This document shows, one piece after another, positions 11,293 through 23,282 of a stretch of 64,000 nucleotides of DNA. Origin of the DNA: Ricinus communis (taxonomy: Eukaryota > Streptophyta > Magnoliopsida > Malpighiales > Euphorbiaceae); the NCBI RefSeq assembly GCF_019578655.1, contig NC_063259.1:5506001-5570000 (forward strand). Direction: 5' to 3'. Every line of letters begins with the position of its first letter. The first letter of the stretch is position 1. Both the position numbers and the translations under genes were made by a program. Under the pieces are notes generated by a model, which worked only from the letters and a program-made list of their open reading frames with translations, did no database searches and was not told the DNA's origin.

Positions 11293-12586
11293 TGATACAA
11301 TACAAATATGCATAGTTCTTTAGGTTATTTTAGTTTTAATTTTATTTGATTTTACTATGTTTGTGTGCTTATTTGTTTATAAAGGTGTTATTTTTATTTG
11401 GTTTATGTTTATGATTGATTGCGTGTGTTTTATACATGGTTTTAGGCTCAAAATGTGCATGAAAAGGACTTGGGATCTTTTGGTATGAAGTGTGAAGCTT
11501 GAAAAGTCTAATTGGAGCCTTAGTAGATCTTAAAGAGTCGTCACCATCTTGACGAGTCGTCACAGAACGCCCGAGTAACGAGTCGGCACCGTCTTGACGA
11601 TTCAGTCCCTAAAAGTTGCAACTTTTCCTAGTTTGAGCACTTTTCGTATTTTGGTCATAACTATGTCTACAGACATCCAAATGAGGTGATTCAAGTTGCT
11701 CTAGAAAGATAAAAGAATGATATATAACTTTCAAGAAGGAACTATCTAGAGATAAAGTAATATGATGGACGGAAATTCCATTGAAATTACAGAATCTGCA
11801 AAGGAAGGTGACTTTTCATGTCAAAAGGTGCCTTTTTCCATTTCTACACGAATAACAGCCTTTGGAAACATATAAATAAGTGTGTTTGGCTCTGTTTGGG
11901 GAATGAGAAAAGAAATATAGATATAGAGTATAGTTTTTAATAGAAGTATTAAGTTTTAGAAATCATTGCAAAGACTTTGTTCTAGTTTTTGAGAATTAAC
12001 TAGAAGGAGACCAAGCCAAGAAGCAAGAAGAGAAGATTGTTCTACACTGAGGAAGTGCTAGAAGACTTAAAAAACGGTTTTATCTATTCACTTTCTTCTA
12101 TATACCTTTCCTATGTTGCAATTGATTTTCTCTTATTGTTCTCTAAATATGTGTCTTGGCTAAGTCTTTTTATGAGATTTATAATGATTAATTAATTAAG
12201 AACTATATTTTTATTTTATGTTATTTATGATTTAATTTCAATTAGTGCTCATTTGTATTATGTATGCTAGATCACCATGTGTAACTTGTTAATCAAATTA
12301 TTCACTAAGAGATTTGGAGTAATTTGGTGGAACGTAATTGATATTACTTAAAAATTTAATTTGGCTTGGATACAAGAGATTCATCTCAAGGGAATAAGAA
12401 TTAGTATAATGTGTTAATGATTTTCTCTTTATCTCTGCATTGCCATGAAAATGAATGTAGACTCTAAGAGGAAATACCTTTAATTGACAATGAGAATTAC
12501 CTTTAAAGACTATAGACTAATTTCCAATCAATATCTTTTATATATACTAAGTCCTAGAGACTAGGGTATGTAATTTGTCCACTACA
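11293..12586 (+). repeat. 3' LTR of Ath-1
   Basis: Starts TGATACAATAC after the purine tract and ends CTACA. It is 1294 bp against an inferred 1518 bp for the 5' LTR; the missing part corresponds to 5' LTR bases of about 891-1112. Several CG-rich GAGTCGTCAC motifs lie at 11533-11610. Confidence 0.93.
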
Positions 12587-14485
12587 TATAACATTGTGAA
12601 TCATATTCTTTAGGCATTTAATCTTTGTTAAGCAAAAAAAATGACTACAGAAACTATTCTAACACTTATACAAAATAGCGTTATCAACATTATATACTTT
12701 AAATGGTACAAAAAGTCTCATAGATTTTAACCACCCTCATAACAATTATCACCAATCAACCATCATTCAAAATCTCACTCTAGGCACACTTGATGGCTAA
12801 CCCTTCTTCCTCTACATTAGCACGGTCAGGCCCTTCTCCCTTCACCGGCTTGCAATCAAGTGCCCTGTTGCCTAATGCGCATTAACAACCACAAACAAAT
12901 CACATGGGCATATATCAATCTCAGCACATTTCAAACACATCACTATGAGGAGGCATTTCTTGAAAACAAAGTACACTTTCACTCGCTTAAAGGCATTAGA
13001 TGAATGCTCTTTTTAACACAAATAAAAATGTATCAGATTGCCCCATAATTGTGAATATAAGTAATATGCAATCGATGAAATTAAGGCTATCAATGTTTGT
13101 GCTCATCAAGGAAAAGCAAAGATCTTTAATGAACATTATATATTGATTAATTAGGCGAACTAAAAGCTGAAATATTCTTATTGTTGAATTGTAAAATCAT
13201 CACATGTAAAATCCAACACAAACAACCTATTTTTGTTAATTATACTTCAAATTTGTAAAACCAATAGAATATAATTTGAAATAAGTGCAAATCTGAAATT
13301 TAATAAGCTTAAAATAAAAAATTTAAGTTTATTTTTTTCCAAGTTCAATATTCAGCTTTCAAATCAAAAGAAACCAACTTTGCAAAGACTTGATATCTAC
13401 TCACCGAAAGTGACCTTTAGTCATACCCAACCAGCTCCATAAAATATCTACCTTGCACTTGCATTTCTTGCCATTTTCAATATCTAATTCATAAATTTCA
13501 CTTAGAATTCAACAAAATAATAAGCCTTTATACTCTCCTATCATGCAGCCCCCAAATGATATGGAAATTATGCTTTTAAACTCAATCTTACATTCCTATC
13601 TCAACAACCATGATTTTAGAGCCAACTTTGAAAATTACTGGGAATTACATATGAGGTATTTGAGGCTAATCTTCTGTATATTTCTAGGTATCCAAGTCTA
13701 TAATATGCAAAAAACGTTTCACTTCAATTAGATAAATATTGAAGGAGTTAAGCATAATTTAATATGACAAGCTCAAACTATCCTGATAGAATGAGCAATA
13801 AATTGTTTGGTCCAATTCCATAAAGATAAAGACAGAACTAGCACAAACGTAAAACTACAAAGTCATATAGGACTGGCTAAAGTTTTCTATGCATCAAGCT
13901 ACGCTTAATTTTGAGTTTTCTAGCTCAAGATATGACATAAATACAGAGGCTGAGAAATCAGAAAAATCCAACTCGAGAATACAGCTCACTAGTCCTAACT
14001 CAAATAAATCAAAACTCTTATAATACTTACCAAATAAACCTTTAAAGCCTTTATAGATGAAGATTATGGCCAACAAAGTGCTTAAACCTTGAAATTCCTC
14101 TTGGACAAAGACTAGACTAGGTTGTTTAATGAAGAAACTCTCTCAATTCCTCTATTTTCTTTTCTTATGTTAAGTGTGTGTATGTGTGAACATATATGTA
14201 TATAGAGACTTAGGAGTAGAGAGTGGATGATTCTAGATATAGTTCAGGGTAGAATTAGTTATAAAATATCGCCTTAGGTCCTTAATGAATTACTCATATT
14301 ACTTATGAACCCTCTAACTTTTATTCTTTCATCCTAATTCAATCCACCATTTTCTTTTCATTTTAATTAAGTCCCACTATTATTTATTATTAAACATACT
14401 TAAGTACTACCTTAATTCAATTAAGATACTATATGTAAATGCAATGCTAAATGGACAAATACATACTTACAGTATGGGTGTGACA
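12587..14485 (-). repeat. Probable antisense chromovirus LTR (Tekay/Del-like), boundary open
   Basis: Read on the minus strand it begins TGTCACACCC at 14485, a common LTR start in Tekay/Del chromoviruses. It then runs through AT-rich U3-like sequence, a TATATACATATATG element near 14200, and a transcribed-looking region with CTATAAAG. No domain, primer site or partner LTR is visible, and no target duplication can be shown because the left side abuts Ath-1. The only ORFs of 60-odd codons (13543-13731 plus, 13894-14076 minus) resemble nothing I know. It could instead be unrelated single-copy DNA. Confidence 0.4.
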
Positions 14486-16928
14486 GTAGATGATCAAGTA
14501 GCATGAGACGTAAATCCATAGGTGAAAGGGAAAAGTCTAATATAAGTGGGAATGCGAGTTTTTTGATGTTTGGGATGCATATAATGAAGTAATTTGGGTC
14601 AGAGTATTTTTAGATAGGTCTACTCGAATTTACTTTTTTTTTCATTAAGCTGGCTTATAAAATTTGGGACTACGAGAGTTGTTACCCAGTCAATTCCTCT
14701 CTCGTTCTTGATTTGACTCTAGTTTATTTATCTTTCTTTATTTATTTATTAATATTTAGCTTATAGTTTCTTTTTCTTATGGAATGAGGGCTTTCACACT
14801 ATAAAAACTATATGCAACCGAATACTTAAGGCTAATGAGCATACTATTTCAGTTTTCTACCTTGCGGGAAATCACGGTATTAGTTCTTTCAAGAATTTTG
14901 TGGACTTATCAACACTCGCGCTAGAGAGCATAGACTTATCATTTACGTCCTTCTTTTGTCTTGTGTTCTTTGTATGCCCTTGTGTTTAAATCAACTTGAT
15001 TTGATTCTTATGCTTAACCGTATGGAAGACAATAAAGAACTTGTAATTTCTTTCCTTACTCGATCTAAAATCTTATATATATTCTCATTTTGTTGGTTCC
15101 TTTTGTGTCTTTCTTCCTAATCTCTGTCTAGTATGATGGTTTGGTTTTATTTGGGGAGCATGTATACGAGTCTTCAGTGAAAGTGCGTGGAAAGCGGCAA
15201 TCATAGGCACCAATCTAGTACTTTGATGAATGCAGAGAAAGAAAATTAGTTGATCATGTATTGATATCATTCTCCGAATGATCATGGACAAATATTTTAG
15301 TGGAAAGAGGGAACGATGAGAATCGAGGCATTCCCAAATATTCCGATTCAAGATTTGCAGCATTGGGATCTCCGTCCTTCCTTATTCCTCTAATAAAAGA
15401 AATGAGAACATAGGTAGGATTTTGTATCCGATAAAAAAAGAAAATGCAAGTTCTTTATTCTCTTCTATGGCTAAGCGTAAGGAAGGACGTGAGTAATAAG
15501 ACTAGGTTCGCTAGTGCAACTCTTCATAAGTTCGCAAAGGTCTTGAAAGAACCCATAACTTATTTCTCTGCAAGGTAGAAAACTAAAATAATATGATCAC
15601 TAGCCTCAAATATTTGGATGCATGCAGTTTTCATAGTGCAAAAGCCCTTCATTCCATAAGAAGAAGAAACTAGAAGCTAAAAATGAATAAATAAATAAAG
15701 AAAGATGAATAAAGTAAAGTTAAATCAAGAACCAGAGAGGAGTTTAGCCAACAAATCTCGTAGTCTCAAATTTTATGAGCCAGCTTAATGAAACAAGGGG
15801 AAATTACATTATTAGATGCATCCCAAACATCAAAATGTTCGCATTCCCGCTTTCTCCATCATGCGCTTGTATTTGCGTTTCCTTTTGCTTGATCATCAAC
15901 TCATGCTCCAATGCACCAATGAAGCTTGTTAATTATATTCTAATGATTTCTTAACGAAAATAAGGAAAAATTCGTGTAGGCTTACCTAATAACACTTCGA
16001 CCCAATTCTCTTTATTATATGCCTCATAAACATCAAAACGCGTGCATTCTCGCTTGTATTAATTGAAAGCAGCATGATTTCTCCTTTACATGTGTAGATT
16101 TGCATCTCGTGGTTCTTTAACATCGAGTGACACCTTAATGTCACCGGTCAAGCTTATCAATTGCACTCCCATGATTCTATATTGAAAATAAGTGGAAATT
16201 TGCATGGGCGTACCAAATAACAGTTCGACCCCAAACTTATTGCTCACGTCCTTCCTTTCTTTTATGTTCTTTGTTTACCCTTGTGTTTAAATCTATTTGA
16301 TTTGATCCTCTAGCTTAACCATATGGAAAAGAACAAAGAACTTGTGATTTTATTTAGAGAGCATAAACACTAGTGTTGAGTGAAAGCACGTGGAAGTGGC
16401 AATCATAGGCATTGATCCAAGGCTTGAAAAAATGCGAACAAAGAGAATTAGTTGATTGAGTATTGATATCATTCTTAGAATGTTCTCAGATGAATCTTTT
16501 GAAGGAAAGAGGGAATGTTGAGAATCGAGTCTCTCCCAAATAATCTAGTTTAGGATTGGCACCATTGGGATCTCTATCATTCATTGTTCCTCTAGGCACG
16601 ATGACTTCTGATGACATAAGGATTGGCGTAAGGAGTCATGAGAACTCAATTGACAAGCTTGACCGGTGGCATTGGGGTTTAACTTGATGATTAAGCAAGA
16701 CAAGATGTAAATCCACATGCGTAAGGGATAAATCATGTTATTTTTTATTAATCCAAGTGTAATACAAGTGATAGTGCAAGGATTTTGGTATTTAGGAGGC
16801 ATATAATGAAGTAATTTAGGATGGAGTATTATTAGGTAGGCCCATACGAATTTTTCCTTATTTTTATTAAGCTGGATCATAATAATTTAGGACAATAAGA
16901 GTTATTGACCAATTAGCTACTCTCTCAT
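14486..16928. repeat. K1 repeat block, with an inverted segment
   Basis: About one K1 unit in plus orientation to about 15395, then reverse-oriented K1 sequence to about 16245, then plus again. The flip at 15395 is abrupt: TTATTCCTCTA is followed by the complement of the unit's ATGTTCTCATTT region. A unit anchor (GAGAATCGAG) lies at 15318 and 16519. Minus-strand reading 15085-15363 keeps the FHALSLKTRIHAPQIKPNHHTR part of the K1 antisense frame. The block ends where LTR-S is inserted at 16929. Confidence 0.8.
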
Positions 16929-17581
16929 TGATACTAACGTGGCAAACTTATGTAATACCATATTTAATGTTAATGTCTTCACCAAGGATCGTTCACCTAA
17001 TCAAGCAAAAAAACTCTAACTCCCAATAAGACCCTTAAATAACTTGTACTTAAGAACCTTATTATAAAGAATTAAAGACTGTTTAACATAAGCAAAAGTA
17101 TAGATTAAACTAAGTTTATAAAATAAGCCTTCACTTGAGAAATTCACCAAGTTCATAAGAACAAAAGAAGAGAATTAACTCCAAATTAATCAATATTCAA
17201 TAACTCCCTTTATATAGAAATTCGTACTAGCTTATATAGGCCTTAAAGAAATCTAATTCTATAATGATAATGAAGCAAATAACAATAATACTAGGAATAA
17301 AACTCCTAAACTACAATAACTTAAAACAAGACTCCTAACTATTAAAAGACTTCTTTAAATGAACAAAAACACCTGAAATTTGTCCAACCCAAGCCCATAT
17401 AATAACATGATAATTAGACTTAAATAACATGTGATATGTGGCCCATTTTTGAATATTAGACTCCAAATAGCTTGACTTGCTTATCTTGGGTTTATCTTGT
17501 CTTGGTCATTCCTACATATGTTGGATTGAGTTGATAAGAGTATCTTAAGGCCCATTGTTTTGATTAAGCCCAATCCCACAT
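16929..17581 (-). repeat. LTR-S copy, truncated
   Basis: Begins TGATACTAACGTGG and matches 37398 onward (TTCACCAAGGATCRTTCACC, then a long shared stretch to AGCCCAATC). It stops at about 17581, where K1 sequence (TAGACTTATC) resumes. Read on the minus strand this is the 3' half of an LTR; the PITR-coding 5' end is missing. Confidence 0.75.
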
Positions 17582-20500
17582 AGACTTATCACTTACGTCC
17601 TTCCTTTCTTTTGTGTTCTTTATCGACCCTTGTGTTTAAGTCAATTCGATTTTGATCCTTTCGCATAGCTGTAGGGAAGAGGATAAAGAACTTGTGATTT
17701 CTTTCCTTATCAGATCTGAAATCCCACCTATGTTCTCATTTAGTTCATTTCTTTTGTTCCACTAAATTTAATCTCAGTCTAGTTTGACGTTTTGGTTTTA
17801 TTTGGGAAGCATAAATACGAAGTTTGATTAAAAGCGCATGGAAGCGGCAATCATAAGCACAGATACAATGCTTGGACAAATGCGAAGAAAAAAAATTAGA
17901 TGATCGAGTATTGATATCATTTCTAGAATGAACGCGAATGAATCTTTTAGAGGAAAGAGACAACGCCGAGAATCGAGGCACACCCTAATGTTCCAATTCA
18001 GGATTTGCACGATTGGGATCTGCATCATTCCATGTTCCTCTAGGCATTAGGACTCTTGATGACACAAGGATTGGCATAAGGAATCATGGGAATGCAATTG
18101 ACAAGCTTGACTGATGGCATTAGGGCGTGACATGATGATCTAGCAAGACGAGAAATCCACACGCGTAAGGGAGAAATCATGTTGCTTTTGATTAATACAA
18201 GGGAAATGCGTACATTTTTATGTCTGGGACACATGTAATTATGTCATTTGGGTCAGGGTGTTATTAGGTATGCCCACATGAGTCTTCATAAGTTCACAAA
18301 AGTCTTGAAATAACCTATAAGTTATTTCTCCGCTAGGTAGGAAACTAAAATAATATGCTCACTAGCCTTAAATATTCGGTTGTATGTGATTTTCATAGTG
18401 GAAAAGTTGTCATTCTAAGAGAAAGAAACTAGAAGCTACATATGAATAAATAAATAAATAAAGACGAATAAACTAAAGTCAAATCAAGAATGAGAGAGGA
18501 GTTGACTGGCCAACAACTCTCGTGGTCTCAAGTTTCATGAGCTAGCTTAATGAAGATAAGAGAAAATTCATGTGGGCCTACCTAATAACACTCTGGTCCA
18601 AATTACATCATTATGTGCATCCCAAACATCAAAATATGCACATTCTCGCTTAGATTAATTGAAAGTAACATGATTTCTCCATCACACGCTTGGATTTGCA
18701 TCTCGTCCTGCTTGATCATCAAGTCATGCTCCAATGCCACCGGTGAAGCTGGTCAATTATGTTCCTATGATTCCTTAACGGAAACAAGGTTAATTTCGTG
18801 TGGACGTACCTAACAATACTCTAGCCCAATCTACTTCATTATGTGCCTCTTAAACATCAACACAAGCATTCTTGCTTGGATTAATCGAAAGCAACATGAT
18901 TTCTCCATCTCATGCTTGGATTTGCATCTCATCCTGCTTGATTATCAAGTCAAGCTCCAATGCCATCGGTGAAGCTTATCAATTATGTTCCCATAATTCC
19001 TTAATGGAAACAAAGTTAATTTCACGTGGGCGTACCTTACAACACTCTGGCCTAATTTACTTCATTTTATACCTCTTAAACATCAAAATGCGTGCATTTC
19101 TGTTGTATTAATCAAAAGTAGCATGATTTCTCCCTTAGGAATGTGGATTTGCATCTCCTGCTACTTGATCATCAAGTCACGCCTCAATATCACCGGTCAA
19201 GCTTGTCAATTGTGTTCTCATGATTCTTAAATAATCAAGCAGGAGGAGAGATAAATCCATGCTTGTAATGGAGAAATCACGTTGTTTTCAATTAATCCAA
19301 GCATTGCTAAGCCCATGCTAACTTTCCATTATTTTTGTTAAATTCGCTCATCAAATTTGGGATCATGAGAGTTGTTGCCTAGTCAACTACTCTCGAGTTC
19401 TTGATTTGGCTTTAGTTTATCCATATTTCCTTATCGATTTATTCAAATTCATCTTCTAGTTTCTTTTTTTTTATGGAATGAGGGTTTTAAAATATAAAAA
19501 CTGCATGCTACTTTAGGCAAGTTAGTATATTATTTCAGTGTAATAACTTGCGGGAAATCAAGTTATCAGTTCTTTTAAGAACTTTATGAACTTATCAACA
19601 CTCGCGCTAGTGAACATAGACTTATCACTGACGTCCTTTCATTCTTTTATGCTCTTTATCTGCCCTTGTGTTTAAATGAATTTGATCCTTATGCTTAGTT
19701 GTATAAAATAGAACAAAAAACTTGTGATTTCTTTCCTTATTTGATATGAAATCTTACCTATTTTCTAATTCTGTTCGTTTGTTTTATGCCTCTCTTTTTA
19801 ATCTTTGTCCAATATAATGGTTTTATTTTATTTAGGGAGCATAAGTACGAGTATTGACTGAAAGTGCTTGGAAGCGGCAATCATAGGCACCGATCCAATG
19901 CTTGGACAAATGAAAAGAAAGAAAATTAGTTAAACATCTATTGATATCATTTTATGAATGATCGCGGATAAATCTTCTAGAGGAAAGTGGGAATAATGAG
20001 AATTGAGGCATGATAAATATTCTGATGTAGGATTTGCAACATTAGAATCTCCATCATTCCTTATTCCTCTAGTCACGATGACTTCTGATGATAGAAGGAT
20101 TGGCATAAAGAATCATGGGAACTTAATTGACAAGCTTGACTGATTGCATTTTGCTTAGCTTAATGATCAAGTAGGACGAGATGTAAATCCATGCTCGTAA
20201 GGGAGAAATCATAAAATTCAAGCGTAATACAAGCAACAGTGCGAGCATTTTAATGTTAGGGCCACATTTAATGAAGAAATTTGGTTCGGAGTATTATTAG
20301 GTAGGCTTAGATGAATTCTCCCTTGTTACTGTTAAGCTGGCCCATAAAATTTGGGACTACAAGAGTTGTTGACCAGTCAACTACTCTCTCGTACTATAAA
20401 AATCGCATGCAACCGAATACTTAAGGGCAGTGAACATATTATTTGAGTTCTTTACCTTGTTGAAAATCAAGATATGAGTTCTTTTAAGAACTTTACGGAC

Positions 20501-21905
20501 TTATCAAGACTCATTCTAGTGAGCATAGACTTATCGCTTATGTCGTTCCTTTCTTTTGTATTCTTTGTCTACCTTGTGTTTAAGTCAATTCGATTTGATC
20601 CTTTCACTTAGGCGTTTGGAAGAAAATAAAGAACTTGTGATTTCTTTCCTTATCAAATCCAAAATCCCATCTATGTTCTCATTTTGTTCGTTTCTTTTGT
20701 TCCACTATATCTAATCTCTGTCTAGTTTGATGGTTTGGTTTTATTAGGCGAGCATAAATACAATTGACAAGCTTGATCAGTGGTATTATGGCACGACTTG
20801 ATGATTTAGTAGGGCAAAATGCAAACACATCCGCGTAAGGGAGAAATCATGTTGCTTTCGATTAATCCAAGTGGGAATGCGTGCATTTTGATGCCTAGGA
20901 TGCATATAATTATGTAATTTCGGAGTGTTATTAGGTATGCCCATATAAATTCTCCCCTATTTTTGTTAATCTAGCTCATAAAATTTGGGACTATGAGAGT
21001 TGTTGACTAGTCAACTAAATTTGGGACTATGAGAGTTGTGGACCAGTTAACTCCTGTTTCTCTAGTATGATAGTTTGGTTTTATATGGGGAGCATAAACA
21101 CGACTGTTAAGAGAAAGCTCATGGAAGCGCTAATTATAGGCACTGATTCAATACTTGGACTAATGCGAAGAAAGAAAATTAGTTGATCGAGTATTGATGT
21201 CAGTCTTCGAATGATTGTAAATAAAACTTTTGGAGCAAAAAAGGAACGATGAGAATTAAGGCTTGTTCCTTGTACCTCTAGGCACGAGGACTTGTGATGA
21301 TGCGAGGATTAGTGTAAGGAATCATAGGAATGCAATTGAAAAGCTTGACCAGTAACATTGGGGCTTAGCTTGATGATAAAGCAAGATGAGACATAAATCC
21401 ATGCACGATAGTGAGAAATCATATGGGTTTCAATTAATCTAAGTGTAATACTAGTGGGAATGTGAGCATTCTGATGTCCGTAATGTATATAAAGAAGTAT
21501 TTTGGGTCGAGTTATTATTAGGTAGGCCCTTATAAATTTCCCCTTGCTTTTATTAAGCTAGCTCACAAAATTTGGAAAAACGAGAGCTGTTGACCAGTCA
21601 ACTCCTCTCTGATTCTTGATTTGACTTTACTTAATTCATCCTTCTTTATTTATTTATTTATATTTAGCTTCTTATTTCTTCTTCATATGGAATTAGGGTT
21701 TTCACACTATAAAAACTACATGCAACCGAATAATTGAGGCTAGTGAGCATATTGTTTTAGTTTTCTACCTTGTAGGAAATCAAGTTATGCATTCTTACAA
21801 GAACTTTGTAGACTTATGAAGACCCGCACTAGCAAACCTAGATTTGGAATCGAGGCACGCCATAATATTCCAATTCAACATTTAGACTATTGGGATCTCC
21901 ACCAT
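17582..21905. repeat. K1 repeat block, rearranged, with nested 227-bp repeats
   Basis: Units with anchors at 17967, 19998 and about 21250 are in plus orientation. A minus-oriented stretch runs from about 18282 to 19245 and holds three 227-bp subrepeats. Truncated units, for example 20757-21060, show repeated unequal exchange or deletion. It ends at 21905, where LTR-R begins inside GGGATCTCCACCAT. No gene is supported here. Confidence 0.8.
18565..19245 (-). repeat. Three tandem 227-bp subrepeats within K1
   Basis: Units start at AATTCATGTGGG (18565), AATTTCGTGTGG (18792) and AATTTCACGTGGG (19018), giving periods of 227 and 226. Each runs through ATCAAAATRTGCRCATTC, ATGATTTCTCC, TGCTTGATCATCAAGTC and a TCAATTRTGTTC end. 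A related two-unit arrangement is visible at about 15800-16240. Confidence 0.85.
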
Positions 21906-22267
21906 TGATAAGAACCCATCTAGCATAAGAAATCCTACTCCAACAAGGAATCCTAATGATGCAAATCCTACTAGCTGAAAGAATCCTATTCTGACAAGGA
22001 GTCCTACTGTAACTAGGAGTCCTAATGATATTAGGAGTTTAAATGACATTAAGAATTCAAGTGACCTTAGGAATCCTAATCCAACTAGGATTCAAGATCC
22101 ACTTCACATCCATGGAAACCCAATTACAAAGGTCTAAGGCTAAGAAGATAAAAAAAGCTCTCAATGGCCTTATTCAAGACATTTGGGCTAAGGACACATC
22201 AAGGCTTGAAGAGTTGGATTCAAATTCAAGGCTCATTAATTTAATTCAATTTATTGGGCTTGAATAA
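21906..22267 (+). pseudogene. Polyprotein C-terminal tail encoded in LTR-R
   Basis: The first part reads as degenerate repeats of Arg-Asn/Ser-Pro-x-x-x-Thr (for example RNPTPTRNPNDANPTS), with a TGA at about 21980. After a one-base insertion near 22130 the frame continues RSKAKKIKKALNGLIQDIWA and ends at TAA 22265-22267. A PITRSxAKK-type motif is characteristic of the end of plant chromovirus polyproteins, and in CRM-type elements the ORF is known to run into the 3' LTR. That explains coding sequence at an LTR's 5' edge. The role of the repeat tail is unknown to me. Confidence 0.7.
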
Positions 22268-23069
22268 ATCTAACATGGGCTTAATGAACATAAAGGAGCA
22301 TATAGGAGTTTGGGCCTAATTAGCTCCAGCAAAGATGGCCCATGCATGTGACTTAAAGAAACTAGGGTTTCTTACTCCTAATGGGCAGCTACATAGTACT
22401 TCAGGAGTATTAGGACTTTGTTTTTAGTTATATTTTTTAGTTTGGATGTTTATCTCTATCCTATTTGAGTTGTAATTCCTTAATAGCTTAGAATTAGGGT
22501 TTTCTAAAGGCTATTAATGCCTAGTACGAATTTTCAAGTTCATTGATTGATTAATGATTAATATATTTTATGAGTTTATACTCTATTCTTAGTTCTTGTT
22601 TAGAGCTAATTCGAACTTATGAAGCAATTCATTGTTTATGGCATTCAAATCCAACTTATCAATTTAGAATCCATATTAAATTGTGGTGTCTTCTACCTTT
22701 AATACCTTAGTTTTGATAGTTTAATATACTTGAAGGGTCTAAGGTCTCCATTGATCTAGTTCTAGATAGATCTTGGGCAATGATATCAAACTTGCATACG
22801 GGTTTAATCCCTTAATATAGATTAGGTTTTGTATTCTTGTTTAAATGTAAATCTTAGTTATCAAGGAGTTGATCTATCATTGTGGCATACTTGGAATTAG
22901 GGTTTAAGGGACTTAGTTTTCCTTAGGTTCTAATTCTTGATCATCTTTCTAAGAAATCTGCCTTCTAACTTTTCTTGGGGGTTGAACCGAATTGGTTCTT
23001 GGGGTTTTCATGTTAATGTGTTGGGGGTCCGCAATTCAAAAGGGGTTTTTAAGCTTATTCGTGGAGGTT
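21906..23069 (+). repeat. LTR-R copy, 3' end clipped
   Basis: Starts TGATAAGAACCCATC and runs to GGAGGTT at 23069. The expected terminal CCATATCA is replaced by K1 sequence (ATGGAATAAGG). The 5' part encodes a decayed polyprotein tail (next entry). The body has the layout of an LTR, with an untranslated A/T-rich middle and a GGGTTTTCATGTTAATGTG segment near the end that is shared by all LTR-R copies. It was inserted in K1. Confidence 0.82.
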
Positions 23070-23282
23070 ATGGAATAAGGACTTTTGCACTATAAAAAGT
23101 GCACACAATTGAATACTTAAGGTGAATGAGCATATTATTTCAATTTTCTACCTTGCGGGAAATCAAGTCTTGGGTTCTTTCAAGAGCTTTATAGACTTAT
23201 CAACACTCATGCTCATGAGCATAGACTTATCGCTCACGTTCTTCTTTTCTTTTGTGTTTTGTTGATCGTGTATTGATATCAT
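23070..23282 (+). repeat. K1 fragment between two LTR-R copies
   Basis: Two hundred bases of K1 (ATAAAAAGTGCACAC, ACTTATCAACACTC, TATTGATATCATT) separating a plus and a minus LTR-R. A K1 deletion is visible at about 23259, where TTTTGTGTTTTG jumps to TTGATCGTGTATTG. Confidence 0.75.

Larger units (their letters stand above)
1..12586 (+). mobile_element. Ath-1: Athila-like Ty3/gypsy retrotransposon, 5' end beyond window
   Basis: The order is LTR, tRNA-Asp-type primer site, gag, protease, RT, RNase H, integrase, spacer, a third ORF, noncoding tail, purine tract, LTR. The window starts about 361 bases into the 5' LTR, judged by aligning base 1 with 11654 in the 3' LTR. The protease motif CDIGASVSLMP, the RT context CIDYRKLN and FMDDF, and the extra ORF after pol are typical of the Athila lineage. 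Frameshifts and stops run through gag-pol and a solo LTR interrupts integrase, so this copy is dead. The upstream target duplication is out of view. Confidence 0.93.

Noticed and set aside
11085..11300. Minus ORF across the Ath-1 purine tract
   Set aside because: Antisense to a known purine tract and LTR start; explained by low stop density there.
13543..13731. Possible small gene in the unassigned region
   Set aside because: 62 codons, no recognisable domain, no promoter or splice context that I can support.
21906..23069. LTR-R as a Helitron or MITE
   Set aside because: The complete copy at 60705 has TG...CA-type ends with a 5-bp target duplication and coding sequence typical of a chromovirus ORF end, which fits an LTR and not a Helitron (no TC...CTRR ends, no AT target) or a DNA transposon.
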